Below, one piece after another: positions 46,320 to 58,404 of a stretch of DNA of 64,000 nucleotides (positions are counted from its first letter, which is position 1; each line of letters starts with the position of its first letter). Source of the stretch: Agroathelia rolfsii (lineage: Eukaryota > Basidiomycota > Agaricomycetes > Amylocorticiales > Amylocorticiaceae); NCBI GenBank assembly GCA_018343915.1, contig JABRWF010000003.1, positions 620,001 through 684,000 of the forward strand, written 5' to 3'. The position numbers and the translations under genes are program-made. A model generated the notes under the pieces. It ran no database searches, had not been told where the DNA came from, and was given only the letters and a program-made list of their open reading frames with translations.

Positions 46320-46560
46320 TCATCAAATCACGCCTTTTCTGAGAGCAATGAATTGGTGCCGATGTTCTTGTCTCTCCTCAGAAAGATCTCCAGCTTGATG
46401 AGGAGCGTTGTCAAGAATATAGTCCAGTAGAGAAAATAAAGGTGCCAGTGATTGGGAGTCTCCAAATGTGTGCGTGATGGATTAAGTTGCCGGTGAATGG
46501 TTTGCAATTTCTCTGGACTCTGAGTAGCCGATTTTAAGACCTTTGATGGGCGCAGCAGAT
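46320..46560 (-). pseudogene. Decayed duplicate of the MFS gene 3' end
   Basis: The minus strand reads QSPEKLQTIHRQL and later FLTTLLIKLEIFLRRDK, matching QSSEKLQSIQRNP and FLTAFLIKHRRLGRE at the end of the intact transporter at 47209. The middle is shortened and the frame broken. The flanking DNA near 46310 (TCATCATCAAATCACG) also matches 47160-47190. This suggests a tandem duplication of which only the tail survives. Confidence 0.7.
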
Positions 46561-46687
46561 CCAGTAGATAGTGTGTTCCGACTTGGGGACGCTGGCAGGA
46601 TAAGTAGCTCTAACCAAACAATATACCGTTGTGGTATGCATTCAACACATGCGGAGCGCTGAAACGAATACATGCGCATAGGATCGA

Positions 46688-46822
46688 TGAAATCTGGTGA
46701 AGCTACAGAAACTCAGGAAGTTGGAGGTTTTCAGTGTGATTTTGCTAACATGCCCCGTTACAAACGGAAAAAGATATGAAAACTCCAACTTTCTGAATTT
46801 CTGCAGCTTCACCAGATTTTCA
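46688..46822. repeat. Imperfect inverted repeat, 46-bp arms
   Basis: The arm at 46688-46733 (TGAAATCTGGTGAAGCT to GGTTTTCA) pairs with 46777-46822 (TGAAAACTCC to AGATTTTCA), about 90 per cent complementary, around a 43-base loop. It would form a strong hairpin. It lies between the transporter remnant and the intact transporter, and no gene overlaps it. Confidence 0.8.
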
Positions 46823-47208
46823 TTTGCTGAAGAAAAATTATTTACAGCATTCACTCAATGTTTTCATTGCATAAAAAATAGTTTCATTCAAAAAAGAAAG
46901 AAATAGTGATTGTAATGCTGATTGTTGGTATATATGCACCCTTTGCATCTTTTGTACTTTTTTTAGCTGACTACCCGACTTTTTCAAGCATATAACTATG
47001 CAGGCATATAGAGGGCATACAGTTAAGTATAAATACTTTTTTATTTGAAGAGAAACGGTATGGAGGTGATTGGATTACAAAAATATGACACTGCAGATAC
47101 TTTTGATACCCACGAGTATATACATTATGATTTGTCTTTTTTTCGTACAAGCTAAATATGAGTATGTTATCACCAAATCATAATTTTTCTGAGACCAACA
47201 TCTCGGAT

Positions 47209-49376
47209 CTAACGTTCTTCTCCCTCCCCAGTAAGCATTTCTCTTCCTAACCTGCGATGTTTGATTAGGAATGCTGTCAAGAATGCAGTCCCAGCAAAAG
47301 CAATGGAGACGGCGAAAGTGATTTTGAGGCTGTTTACGAACGCGCGAATCACTAACTCTCTTGCGACAGGGGTGATATAATCTGCAGGAAAATGCACAAG
47401 TGACGGATTACGTTGGATGGATTGTAATTTTTCTGAACTCTGCACAACGGCGTTTCGATAGGTGAGTGAGAATAGAAGAGAGAAAAAATTGTTGACAGGC
47501 GTACGACTATTGCAGCAGGAATCTTTGTGAACTGTCTTTGCAGCTGGATGCGATTGACGGTGGCAGATACAGAGAGCCCGATCGAGCCACCAAGGTTCTC
47601 AAAGAAAACAGACAGGGAGTTGGCAACACCAAGATCTAATAGTGACAGATAGGAAGCAATCAGTGGCTGTTGAAAACGATACCAAATAAGATGGACAAAC
47701 CTGAGTTATCAACTGCCGATTGTCCACAGACAAAGCATGTCTGCAATGTTAGCCCTGCACCAAATCCAAGAAGAAGCAAGCCGGCAGCTTCTACAGCTTG
47801 GTGCGTATTTCGTTTCACAAAGGTGCGGAGGATGGTGCCTAGCAATAGTATGGTTGTTCCCAAATGAATGAGTACGGCTGTTGGAAGAAATCGAGGTAGC
47901 GATCGAGCAACAATACTGCGCATAGGTGCGAAGGATACGCCAGCCGAGACGAGACCAACAAGCATGGGGATAAGCTGCAATCCAGTTATCTCGGGCTTAA
48001 GAAATTGTCAAAAAATTGTCACTACTTTTTAATAAGAGGATTTCATACAGAACTGCCTTCTACAACTTCGAACCACACGGGTCTGTAGAGCCGATTGTTA
48101 GCACGTGCAAATGAGCTAGAGAACATATATTCTTACAGATAATACATAAACGAGAAGAAAACCATTCCATAGCAGGAAAGGGTAATCCAAGCACCAACGA
48201 GACCCCCATTCTTCATCAAGCGCAGAGGAACAACAGGGTCTTCCACGATATGACTCTCGATATATACGAATGCGCCCAACAAAAGTACAAAGAGTGTAGT
48301 CAGAATATAGACTGGAGCTGAGTTCCATGGCCAGAAGTTTCCGCCAAGTGTTAGAGGCATCGTAAAACAAGTAACAGATGCAACAAGCGCTGTTGCACCG
48401 AGAAAGTCGACTTTCTTCAAAGCTCTCAAAGTTGATTCACGATGTGTATTGGAAGGGCGAAGAAAGGCGAGGATAGTGGCGAGTGTAATAAGACACACTG
48501 GTATGTTGATCCAGAAGCACCACCTCCATGAAATGCGCTTTGTAATAACTACATAGCATTATTTTAGTTATACAAAACATAAACCGCCAATGAGGTTGAT
48601 CTTACCCCCACCAAGAATGGGACCAGTAATTGCAGCCACTCCAAAAGAGCTCATTAGAATACTTTGATATTTGGGACGTTCCTCTGGACAAGATAAAGTG
48701 AGTGAATCATGCAATATATTTGGGGCGTACTGAATCGCTCACCAAGCGGAAACATATCAGCAACAATGAGGAACGCCATTCCTGTCATGCCTCCAGCCCC
48801 AACCCCCGCAATGCATCTTGTGGTTAGGAAAATGTTGATGTCAGGTGCCCAACCACATCCAATACTGCCGATCAAGAATACAAGAACCCCAAAGAGCATA
48901 GCGGCTGTTTAACATCGTTCAATACTCTCAGATGGGTTTTCGTGACAACAATGAGTACACGCTTGACTGACCTCTTCGACCGAATATGTCTGAAAGTTTG
49001 CCTCCAAATATGACGTCAGAGAATACATCGTTTCGTCAACATGTTTGGTGCATACCATACAACGGCTGAGAGGCATTGAGGCAGATGAGGTATGCTACAG
49101 AGACCCAAGAATATAAATTGAATGCTTGAAATTGAGCTACTATGTTCAATGCAGCTGTCGCAACCTGAATATAATCAATCTCATTAATTGAAAACCATGT
49201 AGACTCGTTATATGATGAATACTATGCACAATGGTCTCATCAAGGCTAGCGACAAAGACAGACAGAGTAAGGGCAATGAAGATACACAGAAGAGATTTCC
49301 ATTTGATTTGAGAAGCCCGAGCATGAGTCGGTAGTAGAGGATCGGTTTCGTGTTGATTGCGGCTGACAGCTGTCAT
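47209..49376 (-). CDS. MFS multidrug-type transporter (DHA2-like)
   Basis: A minus-strand gene with about nine exons and short introns, starting at ATG 49376 (MTAVSRNQHETDPLLP) and ending with TAG at 47209; roughly 550 residues in the plasma membrane. Visible in order: TM1 ending VASLDETIV, the loop motif with ASQPLYG spliced to KLSDIFGRR (MFS motif A), CGWAPDINIFLTTRCIAGVG, the helix GGMTGMAFLIVADMFPLG, ITGPILGG, WRWCFWINIPVCL (the motif-C region), then helices PVYILTTLFVLLLGAFV and LVGAWITLSCYGMVFF, SVFFENLGGS, and a final helix ITFAVSIAFAGTAFLTAF. These fit H+-driven drug or small-molecule exporters of fungi with 14 helices, but substrate cannot be told. The 595-bp inverted repeat ends 13 bp before the start codon. 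No premature stop was found in the exons I followed. Confidence 0.87.
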
Positions 49377-49388
49377 ACTTATGCTTAT

Positions 49389-49983
49389 TTACAGCAGATC
49401 AAGAAACAATAGACCGCCCAGTGCGGGGGTGTCTCAGGTGGGGCTTGCCATATTTGGGGATAATGACATCAGAAAGGCACATTGGTAGCCTGGCCTGAGC
49501 GGCTAAAGGTTTACTTGTTATTCCTCCACCTGCCTTTTCACCAAGTTTCCGAGTCTGTTTGAGAATGCTTGCCTTTGATACCAGTGTATTTTCCTACTTT
49601 TTAATATATCTCCTTGACCCTCCAGCATGTATACTTGCTGTTATTGCAATATAGTGTCATGGCATTGTACAGATCTTTTCCACTTGAGATGATTGTTTGT
49701 TATGAAAGAACAGAAAATATATATTACTATTTAGAGTAATAATTAGGAGCATTTAGCAGGTTTATTTGTAGGGATTAGCAAACAGCAGCACTAGCAAGGT
49801 GTTGGTAACAGATCAGACTCAGAGAAAAGGCAGGTGGAGGAATAACAAGCAAACCTTTAGCCGCTCAGGCCACTCAAGCTGTTCATGCCGGGCTACCAAC
49901 GTGGTCATTATCCCCAAATATGGCAGGCCCCACCTGAGACACCCCCCACACTGGGCGGTCTATCGTTTCTTGATCTGCTGTAA
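49389..49983. repeat. Fold-back (MITE-like) element upstream of the MFS gene
   Basis: Arms of about 150 bp (49389-49538 and 49825-49983) are inverted copies at about 90 per cent identity, differing by transitions and a few indels. They surround about 285 bp of AT-rich unique DNA. Termini are TTACAGCAGATCAAGAAA and its complement. I cannot identify a clean target-site duplication and there is no coding capacity, so it is either a non-autonomous DNA element or a local inverted duplication. The left arm starts 13 bp above the transporter ATG. Confidence 0.85.
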
Positions 49984-51739
49984 CAAGGACAAGTACAGCT
50001 GTAATCTGGAAGTATACTCTCTCACACAACAAACAAGGTCAAACAACTGCCATCGAAAACGGTCAGGTCCCGGAGACTCAAAGTAACTTGAAGGCGCCCT
50101 ATCGACAAGTACACGGTGCAAGTATAATCTACGGTGAGGGCATACTACGACAGTTTTGCCACTGCAATGTAGTATAATTTCACAGAAACCTATGGCTCTA
50201 ATCTATATTTGTATTCCAGCTCTGTGAGAGCTCTGTTTCCTGGATTATGCTACTAGTACTGCATGTCATGCAAATCAACCAATCTGGGTTGCTAATGTGC
50301 ATCATAGTACACTAGCACTCCAAATCATACCTGGCTCTTCGTTACCGAATATGCACTACTGGTTTGGATATTTCTGTCGCGGAAGAATCCTTGGGGTACC
50401 AATTGAGGAGCCAGGCAAATGAATATATCATATTCTGAAAGTCTGAGTCAGGTCCCGGTCGACCACTGGCGCTAAGGTTTAGCTTAACATGTAGCACTGG
50501 CTTTAACTTCGAGCACTCCTCAAAATCTATGATTCCTATCATTCGGGTCAGGAAAGCTGTGGTTTTACTTGCTCTATCATTGACGCGTTAACGTCGCTCC
50601 TTTTGAAACGTCTTCCCTCTGCTCCCGAAACATGCGTTATGATAGTGGCGGCGGCGGTCGCCTCTGGAGTTCCCTTCCACTTTCCCGCATATATTTGCAT
50701 CATGCACGTCAGAAGCAGTAATCACCATATTTCGAACGTGCGTGTACCGTGTACCTAACGCAAATAACTGGCAAATAAATGCAAGATAGGCGAAAAACAT
50801 GTGTTTCTCAAACACATTGTAGTTTACCAGCTCCTCGGCCTTGCAATCCCTGTGTAATGGCGCCGTAATTTGACGCCCTTATCTTGCGCATAAGGTAGAC
50901 GAGTTATTCGGGAGCGGAGCTGTGAGCTCCACACCCGCCAAACGCGGGAAAAATCGGTACATGCGCATTGCTTGGTCCTCACTATCTACTCGGTGACTGC
51001 CACCTGTCTCCAGACTGCACTCTCCTCAGAATCTGAACTTTCCGCTACGAGCTAAAAAAAATTGAATTCTGAAAGTTTCATTTGGCAGACTGCGCTGGTC
51101 TCAGCCGCTTATATGTACTCCTTTTTTTTTTTTTATACAAGTCTCACGAAAATTAGTTTCTGTTTACAAGGTACTCTTGCCCTTGCATTTTCAATTGAAA
51201 TGCCACAGCATCATCAAGTGGAGCAATCTGATAGCTATTGTGCATTTGTCAAATTGAACCCAACATCAGCTAGATCATATTTTGAGCAATTGGAATACGT
51301 GAAAATTTCTCCTATACTAATGACACTATTTTGTATCAGTTGTATTGATATTGCCACACAGAAATCCTTTCTTTTTCCCATTACAGATCCAAGCATATAC
51401 TCAATATGATGTACATTTACAGTATGGGATGGACCGAGAGTCAAACATACATGGTAGTTTAATCTACAACTATATAAGTGAAGCTGGCGGTCGTTACATA
51501 ATACCTAAAATCCAACCATCAGATGAAGCTGTTAAACTCTACAAAAGATTAAAGTGCAACCACACCAATACTTGACTCTGCGGCGTTGCGATATTGATTA
51601 GATATTCCATGAGGCAATATAAAGTAACTCCCTTCTTCTATACAGATCTACGCGAGGGGAAGAGAGGGTTACAGTAATATATATATGCATTAAAAACCTC
51701 TTCTCCTCATATAAATGCATGCTAATACTGTCATCACAC
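49984..51739. other. Intergenic stretch with no gene seen
   Basis: AT-rich sequence with small open frames. The largest (51062-51409, 115 codons) has a hydrophobic start but no known motif and no continuation. It probably includes the 3' region of the DUF6534 gene that ends at 51740. Confidence 0.5.
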
Positions 51740-53393
51740 TTAATCACTTTTAACGATGATAGAAGTAGTGACATTTACCCTCAACGGTAATGTATTTGAC
51801 AGTATTTGGTCGTGGGTATTCACAGATTTATTATTTTCCTGTAGATTAGTTAAAATAAATTATGCAGACCCGACGTTAAAACATGTTCAGGTCCTAATGT
51901 GCGAGATGACTTATGGCAGCTACTCACGTAAACCTCCAGAGGCACGTCGGCGCTGGCATCTGGCTCGGTGTGCTTGGCGCTAGAAACAACACCACCACCA
52001 CCCTTCCTGCCTAGAATATTTTCATCTCTTTCACCTCGTTCAATATTGGAAGGTATATTTGCTGGGGTACTAATGGCACCATTGCTACGACGGATGAATG
52101 CACGATTACTGATTACGGCTAAAAGGGTATTAGAGTAGAGTTTTGCGAGAATCATGGCTCTAAACAAAGCGGCACTCTTGAGTATTGGCTCATTCTTATC
52201 CATGGATGCGAAGAAGGGACCTACGGCGCGATATATAAGCTTCTCCTCTGAGATAATTATGGTGCTGGTTAGTTCCATTCTGCACTAGTATATATGCGAA
52301 CAATCTTACTTTGGGAATTTGGAAGATCAAGGTGATGACGGCCACAGATGCTAGAATTTTCGTCAATACTAGGCCAACGAAATTTATATATTGAAAATAT
52401 ATGCTACCTGTCAAAGTACCAGTCTCTATAGCAAGACACACTAAGCGCCGCACCATGTGTCTTGTCTCGGCGAACACAGCAGACCCGGAACGCAGCAGCT
52501 ATTTTAAGAGATAAAAAAAACAATTTCAGGAAAGCTCAGAATGCATATTCACCAGAACGGTCATTGAGATGGCGATGATGATACCGGTAACTGCACTACC
52601 CCCGAGCCAAATCAACGACAGATGATACAGCTTATACACACCAGAGAACGAGCCAATGATTTTGAGCTGTATAGATATATCAGCACAAGCATGAACAAAT
52701 GGTAAGTGAAATACCTTGATGCCTGCAGCCATGGCCGTAGCTCCTTGCAGTAGCGAAAACTGTGAATAAAAATTAAAAACAAAAAGGAAGAAGAAATAGA
52801 GGTTGGTATGAACGTACTACTACAATGACACCTGAAAGCGGTATTGACTTGCTCAACATCCACACTCTCCATGCAAAGAAGCATTGTACGGCCATAGAAA
52901 TTAGGCCAGAGAGAACCAGAATATCAAACCAATTCAAGTTAAGCTGTTCGATGCTGTTGGGGTTTCCCCGGCCAAAAACAAACCAGATGAATGCATCTGA
53001 CGTTGTGAGTGCCGTCTGAATACATTCCGTTAAGTATAGGCCGTAGACTATGGGCCATGGTGAAAGTATTAGAATCCTTTGACGAATGTCTCTACTAGCT
53101 CTGAATGATCTATAAACTACCTACCCATCATCTTCATATGCATGCGGTCAGAAGAGAAGGAAATTGAATATAGATCTGTATGTTCACACATATGAAATCA
53201 TATCGAATGCAATCTAGCTGTAAAACCTAATTACTAACATGTTTGTACAGTTAGTATGCCGAGCAATAACCAGTTGAATAATATACCCATGAGCTGAAGG
53301 CCAACCCTAGATTATCATTGAGTTACCAAGTAATAAATAATCCTGTATTAGTTACAGCACTGATATATCCGAAGGGATCTCTGGGTTAGCCAT
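51740..53393 (-). CDS. DUF6534-type seven-helix membrane protein, copy 1
   Basis: ATG 53393 (MANPEIPSDISV), stop TAA 51740. I can splice: 53393-53356, 53306-53239, a short exon near 53170-53123 (YSISFSSDRMHMKMM), a long exon from about 53040, then exons for AMAAGIK, for LIWLGGSAVTGIIIAISMTVL, RSGSAVFAETRHMVRRLVC, ASVAVITLIFQIPK, LAKLYSNTLLAVISNRAFIRR and a final short exon ending LRVNVTT. The order of helices, the LMGILFNWLLLGILTVQT block and the AKLYSN motif are those of DUF6534, a family of unknown function expanded in mushroom-forming fungi and predicted to have seven helices. It is one of three tandem copies. It appears intact. Function unknown. Confidence 0.82.
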
Positions 53394-54205
53394 GGAATCT
53401 CCGGGAGAGAATGGGAGAGGAGAGACAGGTCCGCACTGAAACTGGAAATGGCGAGGAAGGGGTTTAAAGAGCAAAAAAAAAAAAAAAAAAAAGGTATCAT
53501 CTGAGCACACTAACCGCAATGACCAGTGTCTTCGTTGACGCATCAATTCCACATCGATTTAAATCGGATGCTTGCACGGTCTGTGCAGACCTGAGAAATA
53601 TAATGAAGTCGACTATATTTGTACTACTCCAGTGAAGTAGTCACAGCTATATCACGATAATCATGATGTCACGCTGTCGTGTGCATGAGTCTGATTGAAA
53701 ACTTGAGGCATCTGTAATTCTATACTAAGATAAAGCGGCAGAGTAGTGAACCCCTTTGATTCAAACGCACAGGATGTCAAACAATGCGTCAGAGAACACG
53801 TTAGTGAGAGGCAACAAAGGATGACAAATTTTGAAGTAAAGAGTGGCAGAGACTCAGAGGCAACGGTTAGTAGGAAGTCATGGCGGCAGACGAGTACCTA
53901 GAGGACAGTCTCAGGTAGTGACAAGCTGATGCAAATATAAGCGAGGTACAGAGAGATTCACTACTTGCTAGCTCTAATTTTGGAGCAACACATGTATCAA
54001 TTCAAATGTGAGATTAACTATGCATTTATTCTTTCACATTGTACATGCAGATAGTCGATACGGTTTTCTCCCTACAGAATAATACGAGAAAAATAAATAC
54101 AATAGAAAGCTGAGAAGTGGTTGGTAAATTTGAAGAAACATTATTATTCGTGAATATGAGAGTTTTTTCATTTTTTTTCATAACACATGATGATCGCTCA
54201 TGCCA
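53394..54205. other. Spacer between DUF6534 copies 1 and 2
   Basis: It holds an A-run (53474-53493) and the presumed promoter of copy 1. Near 53,990-54,160 it resembles the sequence below copy 3 (56,500-56,680), so the duplicated unit includes 3' flank. No gene is seen. Confidence 0.6.
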
Positions 54206-55946
54206 TCACACTACTGAGCTACTTTCAACAACAGTGGAAGTACTAGTAGTAACGTTAACTCTTAACGGCATCCCATTTGGTAATATCATGTCATGTAGGT
54301 CTACTGGTCCACCATTGGATTCATTGCCCTAAAGATCAAGCAAAACAAAATGAGCATGCGAGTTCCTCAGAGTCATTGAAACGCATTCAAGCCTAAATAT
54401 GAAAAGCACAGCTTGTGGCAATTACTCACGTAGACCTCCAGGGGGACATGGCTGGTTTCCACCTCGGCATGCTTGGAGTTGAAAGCGATGGCGCCACGAC
54501 TCGTCCAGCCCCGGCTGCTATTGTCGCTCCTGCTTCTTTCATGTCCAATCAAATTGGAAGGAACATCTGTAGAGCCGTTGATTGTGCCATTACCGCGACG
54601 TACAAAGGCACGATTATTGAACACCGCTAAGAACGTATTTGAGTAGAGTTTAGCAATTATCATGGCTCTGAATCAACGTTCGTTGTAAAAAAAGCGATAG
54701 TAAGTACTGATCCATGCTTGCGAAAGTAAAACGGGGAGGGGTGGAGATTCACGTTGCAATATACAAATTTCCTTGCTGACACACATGTTGCGCTAATCAA
54801 TATCATTCCGTTTCTGAGCATTCAATTTTAGCCTCACTTTGAAGAGAATCAAAGTGACTACAGCCATAGATGCTAGAGGTTTATTCGATGTGAGCATTAG
54901 GCTACCGTATATCTTAAAAATGTAACTAACCTGTTAACGAGCCAGTCTCCACAGTAAGATGTACTAAACGTCGGATTATATGCTTTGTCTCATTGAACAC
55001 GACCGACCTGGAACGCAGCAGCTGTTTCATCATTTGATGAGGAAAATCTACCCGATGAGTTCAACAAGTATGTTCACCAGAACGGTCATAGATATGGCAA
55101 TAAGAACGTCAGTAACTGCACTGCCCACGAGCCAGATCAGAGAAAGGTGATATAACTCGTGTACATGCGAGAGTGTGCCAATGATTTTGAGCTGTATACT
55201 TAGTATATGAGTGCGAGCTTGAATAAAAATTACAACGAATCCAAATACGCACCTTGATACCTGCGGCCATTGCAGCAGCCCCTTGCAGTAGTGAAAACTA
55301 GAGTACAGAGCTCAGCATGCAACGCCACAGATGATGTCTGGTATGAACATACAATTACAATTAAGCCTGCAAGTGATAGGGACTTGCTCAGCAGCCAAAC
55401 TCTCCATGCAAAGAAGCATTGTACGGCCATAGAAATCAGTCCAGAAAGAACCGGGACATCAAACCAATTGAGGTTGAGCTGCTCGATACTCGCACGGTTT
55501 CCCCAACCATAAACAAACCAGGTGAATGCATCTGATGTTGTAAGTGCTGTCTGGACACATTCCGTTACGTATAAACCGTAAACTGCGGGAAATTCCGGTT
55601 ATTATGATGAATGCTCTTTCACGGTTCAAGTTTGTCCTGGCTATGAATCATCCATGGACTACCCACCCATTATCTTAATGTATAAATGATCGGAAGAGAA
55701 CGAGACTGAGTACAGATCTATACATGACTATTTCAATGCCGAATACAAACCAGCAAGGAAAAATCGATCGACGCACAAGCTTGTACGGTTAATACCCCAA
55801 GCAACAGCCAGTTGAACAGTACACCGATGAGCTGAGGCCCGATCCTAGATAATAATCCCATGGAATTCAGCCACCAAATGAGTAAAAGAGTATGCCGGAG
55901 TCAGTTACAGCACTGATATATCAGCTGGAATTTCCGCGCTAGCCAT
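54206..55946 (-). CDS. DUF6534-type seven-helix membrane protein, copy 2
   Basis: ATG 55946 (MASAEIPADISV), stop TGA 54206. Exon 2 encodes IGPQLIGVLFNWLLLGVLTVQA. Further recognisable parts are QTALTTSDAFTWFVYGWG, SGLISMAVQCFFAWRVWLL, the helix with AVTDVLIAISMTVL, RLVHLTVETGSLTG, MIIAKLYSNTFLAVFNNRAFVRR and the last exon, which ends LRVNVTTSTSTVV. Exon boundaries match copy 1. It lies between copies 1 and 3 in the same orientation. Function unknown; a surface sensor or receptor-like role is only a guess from topology. Confidence 0.82.
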
Positions 55947-56721
55947 AGCTTCTCTAAAAGGGAAGAGGACAAAAGAAGGCGAGGAGGCTTGGAATTGGCA
56001 CTAGTTCGGGGAGCGGCAAGGGTAGAGCTTGTATATAGTGCAGAGAAAACATCCATCATCTAAAAATACACTAAATGTGATGCATGTGATGTGATTATTT
56101 TCATCGATGTATTAGCAACCGGATGTTTGCCTGGTCTATGGAAGCTAAGATGACATGCAATGAAAGCGACTATTTTTGTGCTTTGCTTTGAGTTGAAACG
56201 ATATCATGATAATCATTATGTCACGTGTGCATGAGTCAATGAGGAGCTTCTGTATCCCAACAGCAACTGCTAAGCCTGATAGTGGACTAAGTAGCGGGAA
56301 TCCTTGTTGGTTTCCAGGTATCGGAGAGCTCCATCAAGTTGCAAGTGGGGCCTTGTAATCTAATTTGTATCTTTTCGATACGATGAAATGGATGCTACAT
56401 ACATGCCCGATTCTACTGGAACAAACAAAGTTGCAAGATCACTCAAGCTTCGGGGGCTGAGCCTCTCTGCAATTCTAATAGCACTAGTGCTGCCGAAAGA
56501 CAGTTATCCAAATTTGGAGCAGCGCATGTTCAAAAAGTTGGATGTTGACTGTACCTATTATCGTCTAATCCGCTATATGCGACAAGCAATATATAAATTT
56601 CCTTACAGAGTAACAAACCAGTGGCAAGAACAAAATACAACATAAGGTTAAGGAATGATTGACAAAAATATTATTATCCATAAATATGAAACCCCCTGCC
56701 CTTCATCGTCCGTACATGTCA
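55947..56721. other. Spacer between DUF6534 copies 2 and 3
   Basis: It contains the promoter side of copy 2 and a 3' flank related to 53,990-54,160. An 85-codon open frame on the plus strand (56388-56645) is probably chance. No gene is supported. Confidence 0.55.
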
Positions 56722-58404
56722 TTACACTGCCGAATTGTTTCCCACAACGGTGGAAGTAGTGACGTTGACTCTCAGCGCCATCGCATTTGGTGATATCTTG
56801 TCGTGTATGTCCAATGATCCGTCACGGTCATTGCCCTAAATATCAAGCAAGAAAGATGAACATGCAAATCTCAGGACAAATCCCAAATGTCCAAAAGCTT
56901 GCAGTAATTACTCACGTAGACGTCCATGGGCAGGCTATCCATTTCCGCCTCGGTCTGTTTGGGACTGAAAGCAACACCGTTGCGACCTGTCCAACCACGA
57001 CTGCTTCCACTTCTTTCACGCGGTGTGCTGCTAGAGGGGACGTCCGTTGGTGTGCTGATTGCAACTCCACCACGACGAATGAAGGCGCGGTTGTTGAATA
57101 CGGCTAAGAGGGTATTAGAGTAGAGTTTGGCGATAATCATAGCTCTGAATCAACATCGAAAAGTAGTCATGAATATCGATCCATGCTTATGCAACAGGGG
57201 AGAACATACGGTGTAAGATATAAGCTCTCGTTCTGAAACGAGTAACACGGCGATCAGTTCCATCCTGCGTTTTGATGTGCAAATAATTAAAATCTCACTT
57301 GACGTGCTTGGAAGAGAATCAAAGCAACCAAAGCCATAGATGCTAAGTTTTTGTCGGTGAATACCGGGTTGTGTGCATTTCAAAAATGTAGTTTACCTGT
57401 TAATGAGCCAGTCTCGACAGTAAGATGCACCAAACGCCTGATCATATGTTTTGTCTCGGCGAACACGGCCGAGCCAGAGCGCAACAACTGTTTAAAGGGA
57501 TGAGATAAAAACTAACGAGGAAGCCCCAAAAGCATATTTACCAGAACGGTCATGGATATGGCGATGAGAACGTCCGTAGCTGCACTACCCACGAGCCAAA
57601 CCAGCGCGACATGGTACAGCTCATGTACACCAGCAAATGAACCGATAATTTTGAGCTGTATAAATCGGATAAGAGTGTGAAGGTGCAAATAGTAAGCTAA
57701 GAGCCAGGACGGACCTTGATGCCCACAGCCATCGCAGCACTCCCTTGCAATAACGAAAACTATAGGTAGAGTTTAAGCATACAAAGTCATGAGAGATAAA
57801 GGCGGATATTAACATACTATTACGATCACTCCCGAGAGCAGTATTGACTTGCTCAGCACCCATACCCTCCATGCAAAGAAGCATTGTACAGCCATCGAAA
57901 TTAGGCCAGATAAAATTGGGACGTCGAACCAATTGTAGTTGAGCTTTTCGATGCTTTCAAGGCTTCCCCAGCCGTATACGAACCAGGTGAATGCATCTGA
58001 CGTCGTGAGTGCTGTCTGGATGCATTCTATGACGTATAAGCCATAGACTATAGGAAATGTCAGCGCGTTGATATGTTAACGCCCCTTTGCGGCCTATCCT
58101 GACTCTGAATCAGCCAGTCATGCGCCACTTACCCAGTAATCTGATATGCAAGCGGTCGGAAGAGAACGAGACCGAATACAGATCTACATATCGTGTTCAT
58201 ATGAGTCTGGGCCAAACGTAAATCAGCCAAGAGAAATTGATTGACGCACAGGCTTGTACAGTTAGTACGCCGAGCAATAGCCAGTTAAATAATATGCCGA
58301 CGAGCTGAGGCCCAATCCTAGATATTAATCACATAGAATTCAGCCACCAAATGATGGAAATGAATCAGGGCCAGTTACAGCAATGGTATGTTCGGGGTAG
58401 CCAT
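56722..58404 (-). CDS. DUF6534-type seven-helix membrane protein, copy 3
   Basis: ATG 58404 (MATPNIPLL), stop TAA 56722. It has the same exon plan as copies 1 and 2: IGPQLVGILFNWLLLGVLTVQA, then TALTTSDAFTWFVYGWGSL, ISMAVQCFFAWRVWVL, VGSAATDVLIAISMTVL, RLVHLTVETGSLTG, MIIAKLYSNTLLAVFNNRAFIRR, a serine/arginine-rich tail, and a final exon GNDRDGSLDIHDKISPNA ending LRVNVTTST. The last exon is short and ends with the same RVNVTT motif in all three copies, which supports the model. Copies 2 and 3 look closer to each other than to copy 1. Function unknown. Confidence 0.83.

Noticed and set aside
51062..51409. Plus-strand open frame of 115 codons with hydrophobic start
   Set aside because: The hydrophobic run comes from a T-tract; no family similarity.
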